This document shows, piece after piece, positions 1-6,838 of a DNA stretch of 10,814 nucleotides. Under the pieces are notes generated by a model. That model made no database searches and was not told the origin of the DNA. It saw only the letters and a program-made list of their open reading frames with translations. Position 1 is the first letter of the stretch, and each line of letters begins with the position of its first letter. Origin of the DNA: Nitrospirota bacterium. Lineage in GTDB: Bacteria; Nitrospirota_A; Leptospirillia; Leptospirillales; Leptospirillaceae. Location of the stretch: NCBI GenBank assembly GCA_021795275.1, contig JAJYPO010000070.1, forward strand, positions 1-10,814, given 5' to 3'. The position numbers and the translations under genes are program-made.

Positions 1-1
1 A

Positions 2-808
2 CCCCTGATCGTCAAAGACGGGGACATCGACAACCAGCTGACCCTCATGCCGACCTACGGGGGCATGCCAGGCCGGTCGAGCGCCTTCACCACGCCGATC
101 ATGCTGGAGAAGCGCCTGACCCACCATTTCAGCCTCCGTGTCGACACCCATTATATTGATCTCTGGACCCCCGGAAAGGGGTATTCGGGCTTCCAGTATG
201 CGGGACTCCAGGGAAAGCTCCTTCTCTACGAAAATGATCCTCACGAAATCTTCACGACCTTCATCATGCGGGGAATTACACCGGTCGGAGGCTCTCCCGT
301 CGGCCAGGGAGACCCCTTTACGCTTTATTCCTACCTGGTCTTCAACAAGGGGCTGGGAGATCTCTCCGCCTTCTGGCTCCGGCCCATCGCCTTCCAGACG
401 GATGTGGCGGGGATCGTGCCCTTCGGGAATGGACCCATGCCTCTTTCGGACTTCATCGGGCTCAACGATTACGGAGATTCCTTCAGGTTCGACGGGGCGA
501 TCGAGTACAGCCTGATGTACCTGCACGACATCGAGGGAGTGAAAATGCCGGATTTTATTGCCCATCTGACGCCGGCGGTGGAGTCTCGGACACTGGTGAA
601 CCTCTCGAACAACGGCTTTTACGGGGCGACGGAGGGGTACCTCTCCTATGAAATGAACTATCAGGCGGACTGGTATCAGGTGAGCGTGGCCTACCAGCAG
701 CCCTACGGGGTGGATTCATCTTTCGTGGGGCAGCGATATGTGCTTTATACAACCTTTTTCTATGGGTGGTTGTTGAAGAAGATGGGCTACCATTCGACGC
801 CGTTCTAG
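2..808 (+). CDS. Probable outer-membrane beta-barrel protein, C-terminal part (5' end outside window)
   Basis: The reading frame is open from the first bases of the window to TAG at 806-808, giving about 268 visible residues. The first in-window ATG (47) is not likely to be the true start, because 15 open codons precede it with no ribosome binding site. The protein is rich in Tyr, Phe, Trp and Gly. It shows alternating polar/hydrophobic stretches of about ten residues separated by Gly/Asp/Asn/Pro-rich turns, and it ends in a Phe (STPF). This is typical of outer-membrane barrels, where a terminal aromatic residue is the usual assembly signal. No catalytic motif or transmembrane helix is visible. 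I do not recognise a specific family; a porin-like or MetA-like channel is possible. It does not appear to belong to the downstream operons, since a 646-base gap follows it. Confidence 0.6.
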   Translation, partial: PLIVKDGDIDNQLTLMPTYGGMPGRSSAFTTPIMLEKRLTHHFSLRVDTHYIDLWTPGKGYSGFQYAGLQGKLLLYENDPHEIFTTFIMRGITPVGGSPVGQGDPFTLYSYLVFNKGLGDLSAFWLRPIAFQTDVAGIVPFGNGPMPLSDFIGLNDYGDSFRFDGAIEYSLMYLHDIEGVKMPDFIAHLTPAVESRTLVNLSNNGFYGATEGYLSYEMNYQADWYQVSVAYQQPYGVDSSFVGQRYVLYTTFFYGWLLKKMGYHSTPF

Positions 809-990
809 GAGGGCTCAACGTCCCATAAAAGTCCCGGACTGATTTGATCCCGGAATGGATGATGAAAGCCTCTTCCATGGGAACAGGACGGGGATTTTGC
901 CAGGACCAAGGCATGAGGGGCAGAGTCCTGTATTTTTGGAGGACCTCTCCCCCAAAAGCCTTTGAACCGGAACTCAGTTAAGGCGCTCTG

Positions 991-1025
991 CCGGGAGGTC
1001 GACGATCTTCCCTGGAAATTTTTTT
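991..1025 (+). terminator. Candidate intrinsic terminator
   Basis: Bases 991-998 (CCGGGAGG) pair with 1007-1015 (CTTCCCTGG), allowing one bulged T and one G-T pair around an 8-base loop. AAA and a run of seven T (1019-1025) follow directly. The stem is imperfect and lies about 180 bases after the barrel gene's stop, so it could end that transcript or act as a leader element. Confidence 0.4.
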
Positions 1026-1443
1026 CAGAGATAGTGCCATTTCATCTGAGTCCTCAAGGCTTCTGACCCTCCGCGAATCCGAATCATGAAAATTGGAGTA
1101 AACTGAAAGGGACGATTCAAGCCACAAGGCTGATTATCTCCTGGCACTTCCAGGTCCGATCCTGGTCCGGCGTGGGAGGTTCCGGGGCCACGAATTGTGT
1201 TCTTGAAGGCGTTGACGGGACTCTCCTCCGAAGAGAGGGTGAGGGGATTGAGAAAATCTTGAACCCGGGGAAGAGGATCGGAGGATTCGTGGCCGACCTG
1301 TTTCGAACATATTTCCCTTATTTTTTGAGAAAACAACTGGATTTGACCCGGCTCCTTGGAGATTGATCAGAGACTGATACATCCGAAGGGACAGAGGCAT
1401 CGAAACCGGCTCTCATAAGCTCCTTCAACCGTTCCATCCATAT

Positions 1444-1450
1444 GAGGAGG
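1444..1450 (+). promoter_or_regulatory. Ribosome binding site of hpnR
   Basis: GAGGAGG lies four bases before ATG 1455. It is the strongest Shine-Dalgarno match in the window and fixes the start of the radical SAM gene. Confidence 0.8.
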
Positions 1451-1454
1451 ACCC

Positions 1455-2993
1455 ATGAAATTCCTGGCCGTCCACCCGAGTTCTCTCATGTACACAAAAA
1501 TCTTTTTGAGACTGGAGCCTCTGGGGCTGGAGCTTCTGGCCCAGGCTGCGCGCCGCGGCGGGCACGAGGTCCGGCTGATCGATCTCCAGGTGGAAAATTG
1601 CCGGGACTTTGTCCGGCTCCTGGACGACTGGAAGCCCGACGCCGTGGGCTTCTCCCTGAACTATCTGGCCAACGTTCCGGAGGTCATCGATCTTGCAAAA
1701 CTCACCAAGGGTCGCCTTCCCGAAACTTTTGTCTTCGTGGGAGGACACAGCGCATCCTTCATCGCCCGGGAGATTCTTGACCACGGGCAGGGATCGATCG
1801 ACTGTATCCTCAAGGGCGAAGGCGAAGCCTCCATCGAGACGCTGCTTCTGGCGGTGGCTCACGATAGAAATGCGATCGGAACGGTTCCGGGAACGGTCTT
1901 TGCCGGAGGAGAGGGCCCACCTCCCGTCTTCGTAGAAAGCCTTGACGATCTGAGGCCGGCCAGGGACCTGCTGCACCACCGGAGGAAGTACTTCATCGGA
2001 ACCCTGGATCCCTGTGCCTCCGTCGAATTTGCCAGGGGCTGTCCGTGGGACTGCTCATTCTGCAGTGCCTGGACCTTCTACGGGCGAAGCTACCGGACCG
2101 TAAGCCCTGACAAGGCGGTTTCCGATCTGGAGACCACCAGGGAACCCGGGATCTTTCTCGTCGATGATGTGGCCTTCATCCACGACAGACTCGGGTTCGA
2201 TATCGGAGAAGCGATCCTGAAGAAGGGAATCCGGAAGGAATACTATCTGGAAACCCGCGGGGATGTGCTCCTTCGGAACAAGGAGGTATTCCGGCTCTGG
2301 AAAACGCTTGGTCTTAGGTATATGTTCATGGGGATCGAGGCCATCGACGAGGAAGGTCTCAAGATGCACAGGAAGCGCATCTCCCTGGGTAAGAATTTCG
2401 AAGCTCTCGAATTCGCGAGGACACTGGGGATTACAGTCGCCATCAACCTGATCGTGGATCCGTCCTGGGACCGGAAACGTTTTGAGGTCATCCGGGAGTG
2501 GTGCCTGGAGATTCCTGAAATTGTCAATATCAGCGTCAACACTCCCTATCCGGGAACCGAGGCCTGGGTCACGGAATCGAGGCCGTTTCAGACACGCGAC
2601 TACCGGCTCTACGACATCCAGCATGCCGTCCTTCCGACGCTCCTTCCCCTTCAGGATTTCTATGAGGAACTGGTCAAAACCCAGCAGATCCTCAACATGA
2701 AGCACCTGGGCTGGCAGGCCCTCAAGGGAACGGCCTCCATCGTGGCCCGGCACCTCCTCCACGGCCAGACGAACTTCCTGCGGATGCTCTGGAAATTCAA
2801 CAGCGTCTATGATCCGAAGCTTCAACTCTCCGACCACCAGCAACCGGTCCGGTATGCCATGTCCCTTCCCTCTTCCGAGAGAAACCCTGTCCGTTCCAAT
2901 GTCCAGTTCATTCACGAACCCCGCGGAAGGAAGAGCCGGCAAATTGACGAGGCGACCGAAGAGTTTGTCAACGAAAGCCTGACAGGTTCATAG
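1455..2993 (+). CDS. hpnR: Hopanoid C-3 methylase (B12-binding radical SAM)
   Basis: The 512-residue protein probably methylates the C-3 position of ring A in bacteriohopanoids, using S-adenosylmethionine, cobalamin and a [4Fe-4S] cluster. Residues 1-135 form a cobalamin-binding-like Rossmann domain (PDAVGFSLNY at 61-70, GGHSASF at 96-102, GEGE at 121-124). It lacks the classical DxHxxG cobalamin motif, as many class B methylases do. The radical SAM core follows, with the cluster-binding CxxxCxxC at C196, C200 and C203 (GCPWDCSFC), then SAWTFYGRSYR and the MGIEAIDEE strand near 292-300. The N-terminus (VHPSSLMYTK, LRLEPLGLELLAQA) and the text around the cluster match what I remember of HpnR. 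Length suits the family. The start is fixed by GAGGAGG four bases upstream. The gene is isolated, with long gaps on both sides and no squalene-hopene cyclase or other hpn gene in the window. Another class B radical SAM methylase acting on a lipid is the main alternative. Confidence 0.85.
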   Translation: MKFLAVHPSSLMYTKIFLRLEPLGLELLAQAARRGGHEVRLIDLQVENCRDFVRLLDDWKPDAVGFSLNYLANVPEVIDLAKLTKGRLPETFVFVGGHSASFIAREILDHGQGSIDCILKGEGEASIETLLLAVAHDRNAIGTVPGTVFAGGEGPPPVFVESLDDLRPARDLLHHRRKYFIGTLDPCASVEFARGCPWDCSFCSAWTFYGRSYRTVSPDKAVSDLETTREPGIFLVDDVAFIHDRLGFDIGEAILKKGIRKEYYLETRGDVLLRNKEVFRLWKTLGLRYMFMGIEAIDEEGLKMHRKRISLGKNFEALEFARTLGITVAINLIVDPSWDRKRFEVIREWCLEIPEIVNISVNTPYPGTEAWVTESRPFQTRDYRLYDIQHAVLPTLLPLQDFYEELVKTQQILNMKHLGWQALKGTASIVARHLLHGQTNFLRMLWKFNSVYDPKLQLSDHQQPVRYAMSLPSSERNPVRSNVQFIHEPRGRKSRQIDEATEEFVNESLTGS

Positions 2994-3085
2994 AACTCCG
3001 ATCCTTTCCTCGTCGATCCGGAGACAGGGAGAAGCCGGGGGAGGAAGGCGGGTCCTGAATGCTGACGATAATCCTGCTCCCTTTC

Positions 3086-3109
3086 CTCAGAAAATGATCA
3101 TTCCTTGAG
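3086..3109. repeat. Imperfect dyad, possible operator
   Basis: A perfect 10-base palindrome AATGATCATT (3093-3102) is flanked by CTCA (3086-3089) and TGAG (3106-3109). Together they form a 24-base dyad with mismatches only in three positions of each arm. It is A+T-rich within a G+C-rich region. It could be a protein-binding site or a short RNA hairpin; no function can be assigned from sequence. Confidence 0.4.
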
Positions 3110-3203
3110 ATTTCCGACGAGAGGAGGAGCAGGGCCTCGGTGAAGACCGCAGAGGCCAAGGCCCAATTCGGGAATTGTCCGAAGGGTCTTGAGGGGGGAA
3201 GGA

Positions 3204-3289
3204 GATCCTTATGGCAAGGGACTGTCACCCTTCGACAGGCGTGTTCCTGTGCCGTTGGACGAGGACCCTTCCTTGCCACCTTAAGGATC
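3204..3289. repeat. Long bulged stem-loop, candidate structured RNA or palindromic repeat unit
   Basis: GATCCTTA (3204-3211) pairs perfectly with TAAGGATC (3282-3289). The next eight bases, TGGCAAGG (3212-3219), pair perfectly with CCTTGCCA (3271-3278). Only a CCT bulge (3279-3281) interrupts the 16-bp stem. The 51-base interior can form a small hairpin, CTGTC (3222-3226) with GACAG (3234-3238). Alternatively ACAGG (3235-3239) can pair with CCTGT (3246-3250), which excludes the first. No T-run follows and it matches no riboswitch I know. Confidence 0.5.
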
Positions 3290-3425
3290 CCTTTGACGCC
3301 TCCTTGTGATCCAGCTCCTTTCTCCTGTTATTTCAGCCGACGGGATCCTTGACCTCTAGGGAATTCTCCGTATTTGGTGAGAGGGGAAAAAGATCTTCCG
3401 GGTCTCCTGAATCCTTCCCTTTCTT

Positions 3426-3441
3426 CCGGATATGCTAAAAT
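3426..3441 (+). promoter_or_regulatory. Candidate extended -10 promoter of the first LPS block
   Basis: TGCTAAAAT (3433-3441) fits an extended -10 (TGnTATAAT) and is preceded by CCGGA. A closely similar string lies at 7506-7522 before the second block. No good -35 is present at the usual distance. A transcript start about seven bases downstream would fall at or next to ATG 3448. Confidence 0.4.
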
Positions 3442-3447
3442 ACCCTG

Positions 3448-4668
3448 ATGCATCCACACAGAGATCAATTCCATGCCCAACCGCACGCGGAAGAGTTCCC
3501 CGCCCCTCCTGAGTCCATGAGAGCGCTCCCGGCCTCCCTGCCTCCCGGAAGTTCCGTCCTGATTGTCCTCTTCGGGCGAATCGGGGATGTGATCTTCACC
3601 CTTCCCTCGGTCCAGGCTCTCAAGAGGGCCCGGCCAGACCTCTCGGTCGACTGGCTGGTCGAAGACCGGTGCGCCGATCTTCTTTTGGGCCATCCGGCCC
3701 TTCGCCAGGTCTTTCTCTTTCGGAGAGGGGACTATTCCCGGGCGGTAAAAGACCGGCGATACGGACAGGCCATAGGAATTCTGGGGAACCTCGTGCGGCG
3801 TGTGAGGCAGGAGCCCTATGCCGCCGTCCTCGACTTCCAGGGACTCCTCAAATCCGGGCTGGCGACCTTTCTTGCCCGAGGACATGTCAAGCTGGGATCT
3901 CCTTCCACTTATGGACGGATGAAGGAAGGGGCGGGACTTTTTTCCCGGCAGGTTCCGATGGCCCAGGAGGGGCTTCATCTGGTCGAACGCCATCTCCTCG
4001 TTGTCCGGGAGCTTCTGGGTGAAGCCGTGTCCCCGGAGCCCCTTCGTCTTGCCTTTACGGAAGAGGAGCACCACCATGTGCGCTCCCTTGTGGGTTCTTC
4101 CCCCTATGTTCTGATTCACCCCTTCGCCAGCTGGGCGACACGAAACTGGTCCTCCTCCTCCTGGACCCGGGTTGTCCGTGAGATCTCGGAGAGGGGATTC
4201 CGGATCGCCCTGGCGGGGGCCGGGGGGGGGACCCAGGAGAAGATGAAGGCAGAGATTGAAGAATCGGTCTCCGGAGGTCTTGTCGATCTTCTGGGGAGAC
4301 TCTCACTTCGGGAGCTTTCGCTTGCCATGGGTTTGTCCGAGGCCGTGCTGGCGGTGGATTCCGGTCCCATGCACCTGGCCGCCTCAACCGGGACCCGGGT
4401 AGTGGCCCTGTTCGGGCCCACTGATCCGGTTCGACTTGGACCCTACGGCCCCCGATTGGGGGAGAGGGGGGAGGAGGAGATGGGACGAAACGGAAGGGTG
4501 GTGACGGCGGGACTTCCCTGCCAGCCCTGCATGATGCGACGTTGTCCCATCGGAACGCCCTGCCAGGACCGCCTGGAACCCGAGGCGGTCCTAGCCGCCT
4601 TCGAAGAGGTCATGAAGGGACGGGTGAAGGCGGGCCAGGCCCGGGAGCTTATGGAGAGCCGGAGATGA
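3448..4668 (+). CDS. GT9 family glycosyltransferase, WaaC-like heptosyltransferase
   Basis: This 406-residue protein probably transfers a heptose from ADP-heptose to the growing LPS inner core on the cytoplasmic face of the inner membrane. It has the two-Rossmann GT9 fold. The N-terminal strand SVLIVLFGRIGDVIFTLP holds D47 at the position of the catalytic Asp13 of E. coli WaaC. VLDFQGLLKSG (127-137) resembles the WaaC DAQGL motif, and HPFASWATRNW (224-234) and DSGPMH (304-309) form the donor side. A C-terminal cluster C358, C361, C366, C372 precedes RLEPEAVL. The start is uncertain. The first 23 residues are His/Pro-rich and outside the family core, so ATG 3517 (383 residues) is an alternative; neither has a Shine-Dalgarno site. 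A run of nine G (4222-4230) and a Glu/Gly/Arg-rich insert (338-350) are odd. The gene overlaps the next one by ATGA. Confidence 0.85.
   Translation: MHPHRDQFHAQPHAEEFPAPPESMRALPASLPPGSSVLIVLFGRIGDVIFTLPSVQALKRARPDLSVDWLVEDRCADLLLGHPALRQVFLFRRGDYSRAVKDRRYGQAIGILGNLVRRVRQEPYAAVLDFQGLLKSGLATFLARGHVKLGSPSTYGRMKEGAGLFSRQVPMAQEGLHLVERHLLVVRELLGEAVSPEPLRLAFTEEEHHHVRSLVGSSPYVLIHPFASWATRNWSSSSWTRVVREISERGFRIALAGAGGGTQEKMKAEIEESVSGGLVDLLGRLSLRELSLAMGLSEAVLAVDSGPMHLAASTGTRVVALFGPTDPVRLGPYGPRLGERGEEEMGRNGRVVTAGLPCQPCMMRRCPIGTPCQDRLEPEAVLAAFEEVMKGRVKAGQARELMESRR
4222..4230 (+). repeat. G9 homopolymer inside GT9 gene
   Basis: Nine consecutive G encode Gly-Gly-Gly (residues 259-261) after the strand FRIALAGA. 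Five more G lie just upstream (4214-4218). Gain or loss of one base would shift the frame in the middle of the gene. Confidence 0.9.
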
Positions 4669-5819
4669 CGGAGCGCGCTTCCGGAGGGACCTCCTCCCGG
4701 ACACTTAAAAGCCTTCTGATCGTCAAGCCCTCGTCCCTGGGAGACATCCTGCACGCCCTTCCCCTTGTTGAAGAACTGCATTCCGCCTTTCCCGGCATTA
4801 TCGTGGACTGGGTCGCCAATGGAGAATTCGTTCCCCTGATCCGGCGCCATCCGGGCCTCAGGAACGTCTGGGAATTTCCCCGCAAGGAATTCGGGCGGCC
4901 GGCCTTCTTCGGGAAGATGGGGATCCTCTCCCGAAATCTTTCGGCTCATCCTTATGAGGTCGTCCTGGACGCCCAGGGGCTCCTGCGCTCGGCCATTCTT
5001 TCGCGGATGGCGGCAAGGCGAGCGGGTTCATTGGTCATTGGCTTCGCGAGCGCCCGGGAGGGGGCGACACTCTTTTATGACCGGAGGGTGCACATTCCCG
5101 AATCTCCCGGCCATCCCTTCCACGCCGTCCCCCGGAACCTGCTCTTTCTTGAGGCCCTGGGGGCAGGGAAGGGAGGGGCTCCGGGTCCGCTCCCGCTTCA
5201 GTACGGTCCCGAAGACAGGGAGACCGTCGATCGCCTGCTGGCAGAGTGCGGACTTCTGCCGGGAGAACCCTTCATCGCCCTTCACCCCGGGGCGAGACGG
5301 GAGAGCAAGCGATGGCCTTCGACCTACTTCTCGGACCTCCTGCGGTCCATGGGGGAAAAAGGCCTTCCCCGCCCAATCCTCCTGGGGGACCGGGGCGAGT
5401 CTTCCCTTCTCTCCCAAATCGAATCCCGGTCGGGTGTTCCCGTTTCCGTCCTGGCGGGACGGATCCCCCTTGATCTTCTGCCGCATTTCCTGTCCCGGGC
5501 GATCCTTTTTGTGGGGAACGATTCCGGTCCCCTCCACATGGCGGCCCTTTCCGGTGTGCCCACCCTGTCCTTTTACGGATCCTCCGATCCCGGGCGAACC
5601 GGCCCCTGGGGGAACCCTCAGCGGAACATCGTCCTCCGCGAGCCTGTCGCCTGCTCCCCCTGCGGGGACTTCCGAAAGTCCTGCGCGCACATGACCTGTC
5701 AGGTCACCCTGACCCCCTCGTTGGCCCTCGACTCGGTCCTGCTTCTGCTTGAACGGGCCAGGGAGAGGGGGATCGGGTCCGTGCCCCTTCCGACTCTCTC
5801 CGGGAGTGGCCCCCGATGA
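4665..5819 (+). CDS. waaC: LPS heptosyltransferase I-like (GT9, WaaC-like)
   Basis: This 384-residue protein is the closest of the five GT9 proteins to WaaC, which adds the first heptose to Kdo-lipid A. The N-terminus LLIVKPSSLGDILHALP mirrors WaaC's VKTSSMGDVLHTLP, placing D27 at the catalytic Asp and K21 near the acceptor site. LDAQGLLRSA (101-110) and the AREGATLFYDRRVHI region (130-144) also parallel E. coli WaaC. Donor-side motifs are HPGARRESKRW (207-217) and NDSGPLH (285-291), followed by FYGSSDPGRTGPWG. A four-cysteine cluster sits at C330, C333, C340 and C345. I chose ATG 4665 because it overlaps the preceding stop as ATGA and has GGAGAG six bases upstream. The same frame extends to an earlier ATG (4542), but that adds a Gly/Pro/Arg-rich stretch overlapping the previous gene. 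A role as another inner-core heptosyltransferase is possible, since the preceding gene is also WaaC-like. Confidence 0.82.
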   Translation: MTERASGGTSSRTLKSLLIVKPSSLGDILHALPLVEELHSAFPGIIVDWVANGEFVPLIRRHPGLRNVWEFPRKEFGRPAFFGKMGILSRNLSAHPYEVVLDAQGLLRSAILSRMAARRAGSLVIGFASAREGATLFYDRRVHIPESPGHPFHAVPRNLLFLEALGAGKGGAPGPLPLQYGPEDRETVDRLLAECGLLPGEPFIALHPGARRESKRWPSTYFSDLLRSMGEKGLPRPILLGDRGESSLLSQIESRSGVPVSVLAGRIPLDLLPHFLSRAILFVGNDSGPLHMAALSGVPTLSFYGSSDPGRTGPWGNPQRNIVLREPVACSPCGDFRKSCAHMTCQVTLTPSLALDSVLLLLERARERGIGSVPLPTLSGSGPR

Positions 5820-6838
5820 AGGAGGCCCTCCCGAAAAACGGACGACTTTATGTCCGGGGTCTCAACTGGATCGGAGATGCTGTCCTTTCCCTCGGGGCTC
5901 TTCAGGGACTCAAAAAGGTGCGGCCGGACCTCCATGTCACCGTGGGAGCCCCGCCGGCCACGGACGGGGTCTACCGGCTTTCAGCCGCGGTCGACGCGGT
6001 CGGTCCCCCTCCCAGGCTCCGCTCGGGTCGCCGCTTTGATGCGGCCATGATCCTCCCGCGTTCTTTCAGGAGCGCCTGGGAGTCGGTCTTTCTCTCGGAT
6101 CGCCGGATCGGTTTCGCCTCGGAGGGCCGATCCCTCCTTTTGACGCAGGTGCTGGACTACCAAGGCTGGAAGAGGACCCATCGGCATCAGTCGACCTATT
6201 ACGAGACTCTTGTCCGGGCTCTCGATCCCGGGGCTTCCTTCGAGCCCCCGGTCTTCTTCTTTTCCGAGACCGCCCTCTCCGGGGCCAGACTCCGGCTCCG
6301 GTCGTTTGTGGGCGAGGGAGAGCAGGCGGTGGCCGTAAATCCCGGGGCCTTCTACGGTCGGGCCAAGACCTGGCCCTCGCATCACTTTGTCCGTCTCCTC
6401 GACGATCTCTTCGACGCCCTCCCCTCCCTTCATGCGATTCTTTTTTCGGGGGAGGCGGACCGTCCCCTGGCCCAGGAGATCGAACGCCGCCTCCCCCATC
6501 CCCGGCTCCATTCTGTGGCGGGAGAGCTCTCTCTTCCCGAGAGCGCAGCTCTTCTCTCGCTATGCGACGCTCTGGTGACCAACGATTCGGGAATGATGCA
6601 TCTGGGTTCCGCCACTGGCCGTCCCGGGGTCGCCCTCTTCGGGCCCACCGACCCGGTCGCGACCGGTCCGCTTCCTTCCGTTTCGGGAAGGGGGATCTCG
6701 GTTCTTTCGGTTCCGACCGCCTGCGCGCCCTGTCTTCTCCGGGAATGTCCCATTGACCATCGCTGCATGGAAAAGCTCGCCCCCGAGCGGGTGCTTTCCG
6801 AGATTCTGACTGTCCTGAAAGGAGACACTCTTCCGTGA
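5816..6838 (+). CDS. waaF: LPS heptosyltransferase II (GT9, WaaF-like)
   Basis: This 340-residue protein probably adds the second inner-core heptose from ADP-heptose. The N-terminus VRGLNWIGDAVLSLGAL matches the WaaF pattern (W-x-G-D), with D21 as the likely catalytic Asp. ILPRSFRSA (79-87) corresponds to WaaF's VLPNSFKSA. NPGAFYGRAKTW (175-186) corresponds to CPGAEFGPAKRW of E. coli WaaF. VTNDSGMMHLGSA (254-266) and ALFGPTDP complete the donor site. Length is normal for the family. It also carries the four-cysteine cluster (C303, C306, C311, C317), which E. coli WaaF as I recall it lacks. ATG 5816 overlaps the upstream stop by ATGA, with GGGAG nine bases ahead. The gene overlaps gmhB by GTGA. 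Of the five GT9 genes this has the clearest subfamily match. Confidence 0.85.
   Translation: MKEALPKNGRLYVRGLNWIGDAVLSLGALQGLKKVRPDLHVTVGAPPATDGVYRLSAAVDAVGPPPRLRSGRRFDAAMILPRSFRSAWESVFLSDRRIGFASEGRSLLLTQVLDYQGWKRTHRHQSTYYETLVRALDPGASFEPPVFFFSETALSGARLRLRSFVGEGEQAVAVNPGAFYGRAKTWPSHHFVRLLDDLFDALPSLHAILFSGEADRPLAQEIERRLPHPRLHSVAGELSLPESAALLSLCDALVTNDSGMMHLGSATGRPGVALFGPTDPVATGPLPSVSGRGISVLSVPTACAPCLLRECPIDHRCMEKLAPERVLSEILTVLKGDTLP

Larger units (their letters stand above)
809..1454. other. 646-base gap between barrel gene and hpnR; no convincing gene
   Basis: No reading frame here combines a start, a ribosome binding site and protein-like composition. The first part carries a terminator-like hairpin (991-1025). 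A weaker stem pairs 922-929 with 940-948 and has no T-run. Around 1140-1165 the order CCTGG, CCAGG, CCTGG can form two mutually exclusive 5-bp hairpins. The last 100 bases before hpnR are relatively A+T-rich, as expected for a promoter or leader. I could not place a convincing -35/-10 pair: TTGACC at 1343-1348 has no good partner. Confidence 0.5.
2994..3447. other. 454-base gap between hpnR and the LPS block; structured, no convincing gene
   Basis: Directly after the hpnR stop, CTCCGATC (2996-3003) can pair with GATCCGGAG (3015-3023, one bulge). No T-run follows, so it is not a standard terminator. A dyad is centred near 3097, a 14-base palindrome (CAATTC-GG-GAATTG) lies at 3164-3177, and a long bulged stem spans 3204-3289. 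Near the end are TTGACC (3349-3354) with TATTTG (3371-3376) 16 bases on, and an extended -10-like site at 3433-3441. A 70-codon frame (3140-3352) with a distant purine-rich site does not look like a protein. Confidence 0.5.

Noticed and set aside
1330..1350. Minus-strand GGGTCAAATCC resembling a tRNA T-loop
   Set aside because: The T54/T55 pattern is wrong and no acceptor stem, D arm or anticodon arm can be folded around it.
1067..1366. 100-codon open frame on + strand (GTG at 1172 gives 64 residues)
   Set aside because: No ribosome binding site before any start, third-position G+C looks lower than in the neighbouring genes, and no recognisable motif; long open frames are common by chance in this composition.
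1318..1437. 39-residue minus-strand frame beginning MERLKELMRAGF
   Set aside because: The first residues look protein-like, but there is no Shine-Dalgarno site, the rest is low-information, and it would run against the hpnR leader.
3140..3352. 70-codon + strand frame with GTG start and AGGAGG 12 bases upstream
   Set aside because: Spacing is long, the product is Cys/Pro/Arg-rich without protein-like pattern, and the frame covers the stem-loop at 3204-3289.
2994..3447. Cobalamin riboswitch in the gap beside the B12-dependent hpnR
   Set aside because: No B12-box-like conserved strings are present, and the gap is downstream rather than upstream of hpnR.
4542..4664. Upstream extension of the second GT9 gene to ATG 4542
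   Set aside because: It would add 41 Gly/Pro/Arg-rich residues that overlap the previous gene; ATG 4665 has an ATGA overlap and a proper ribosome binding site.
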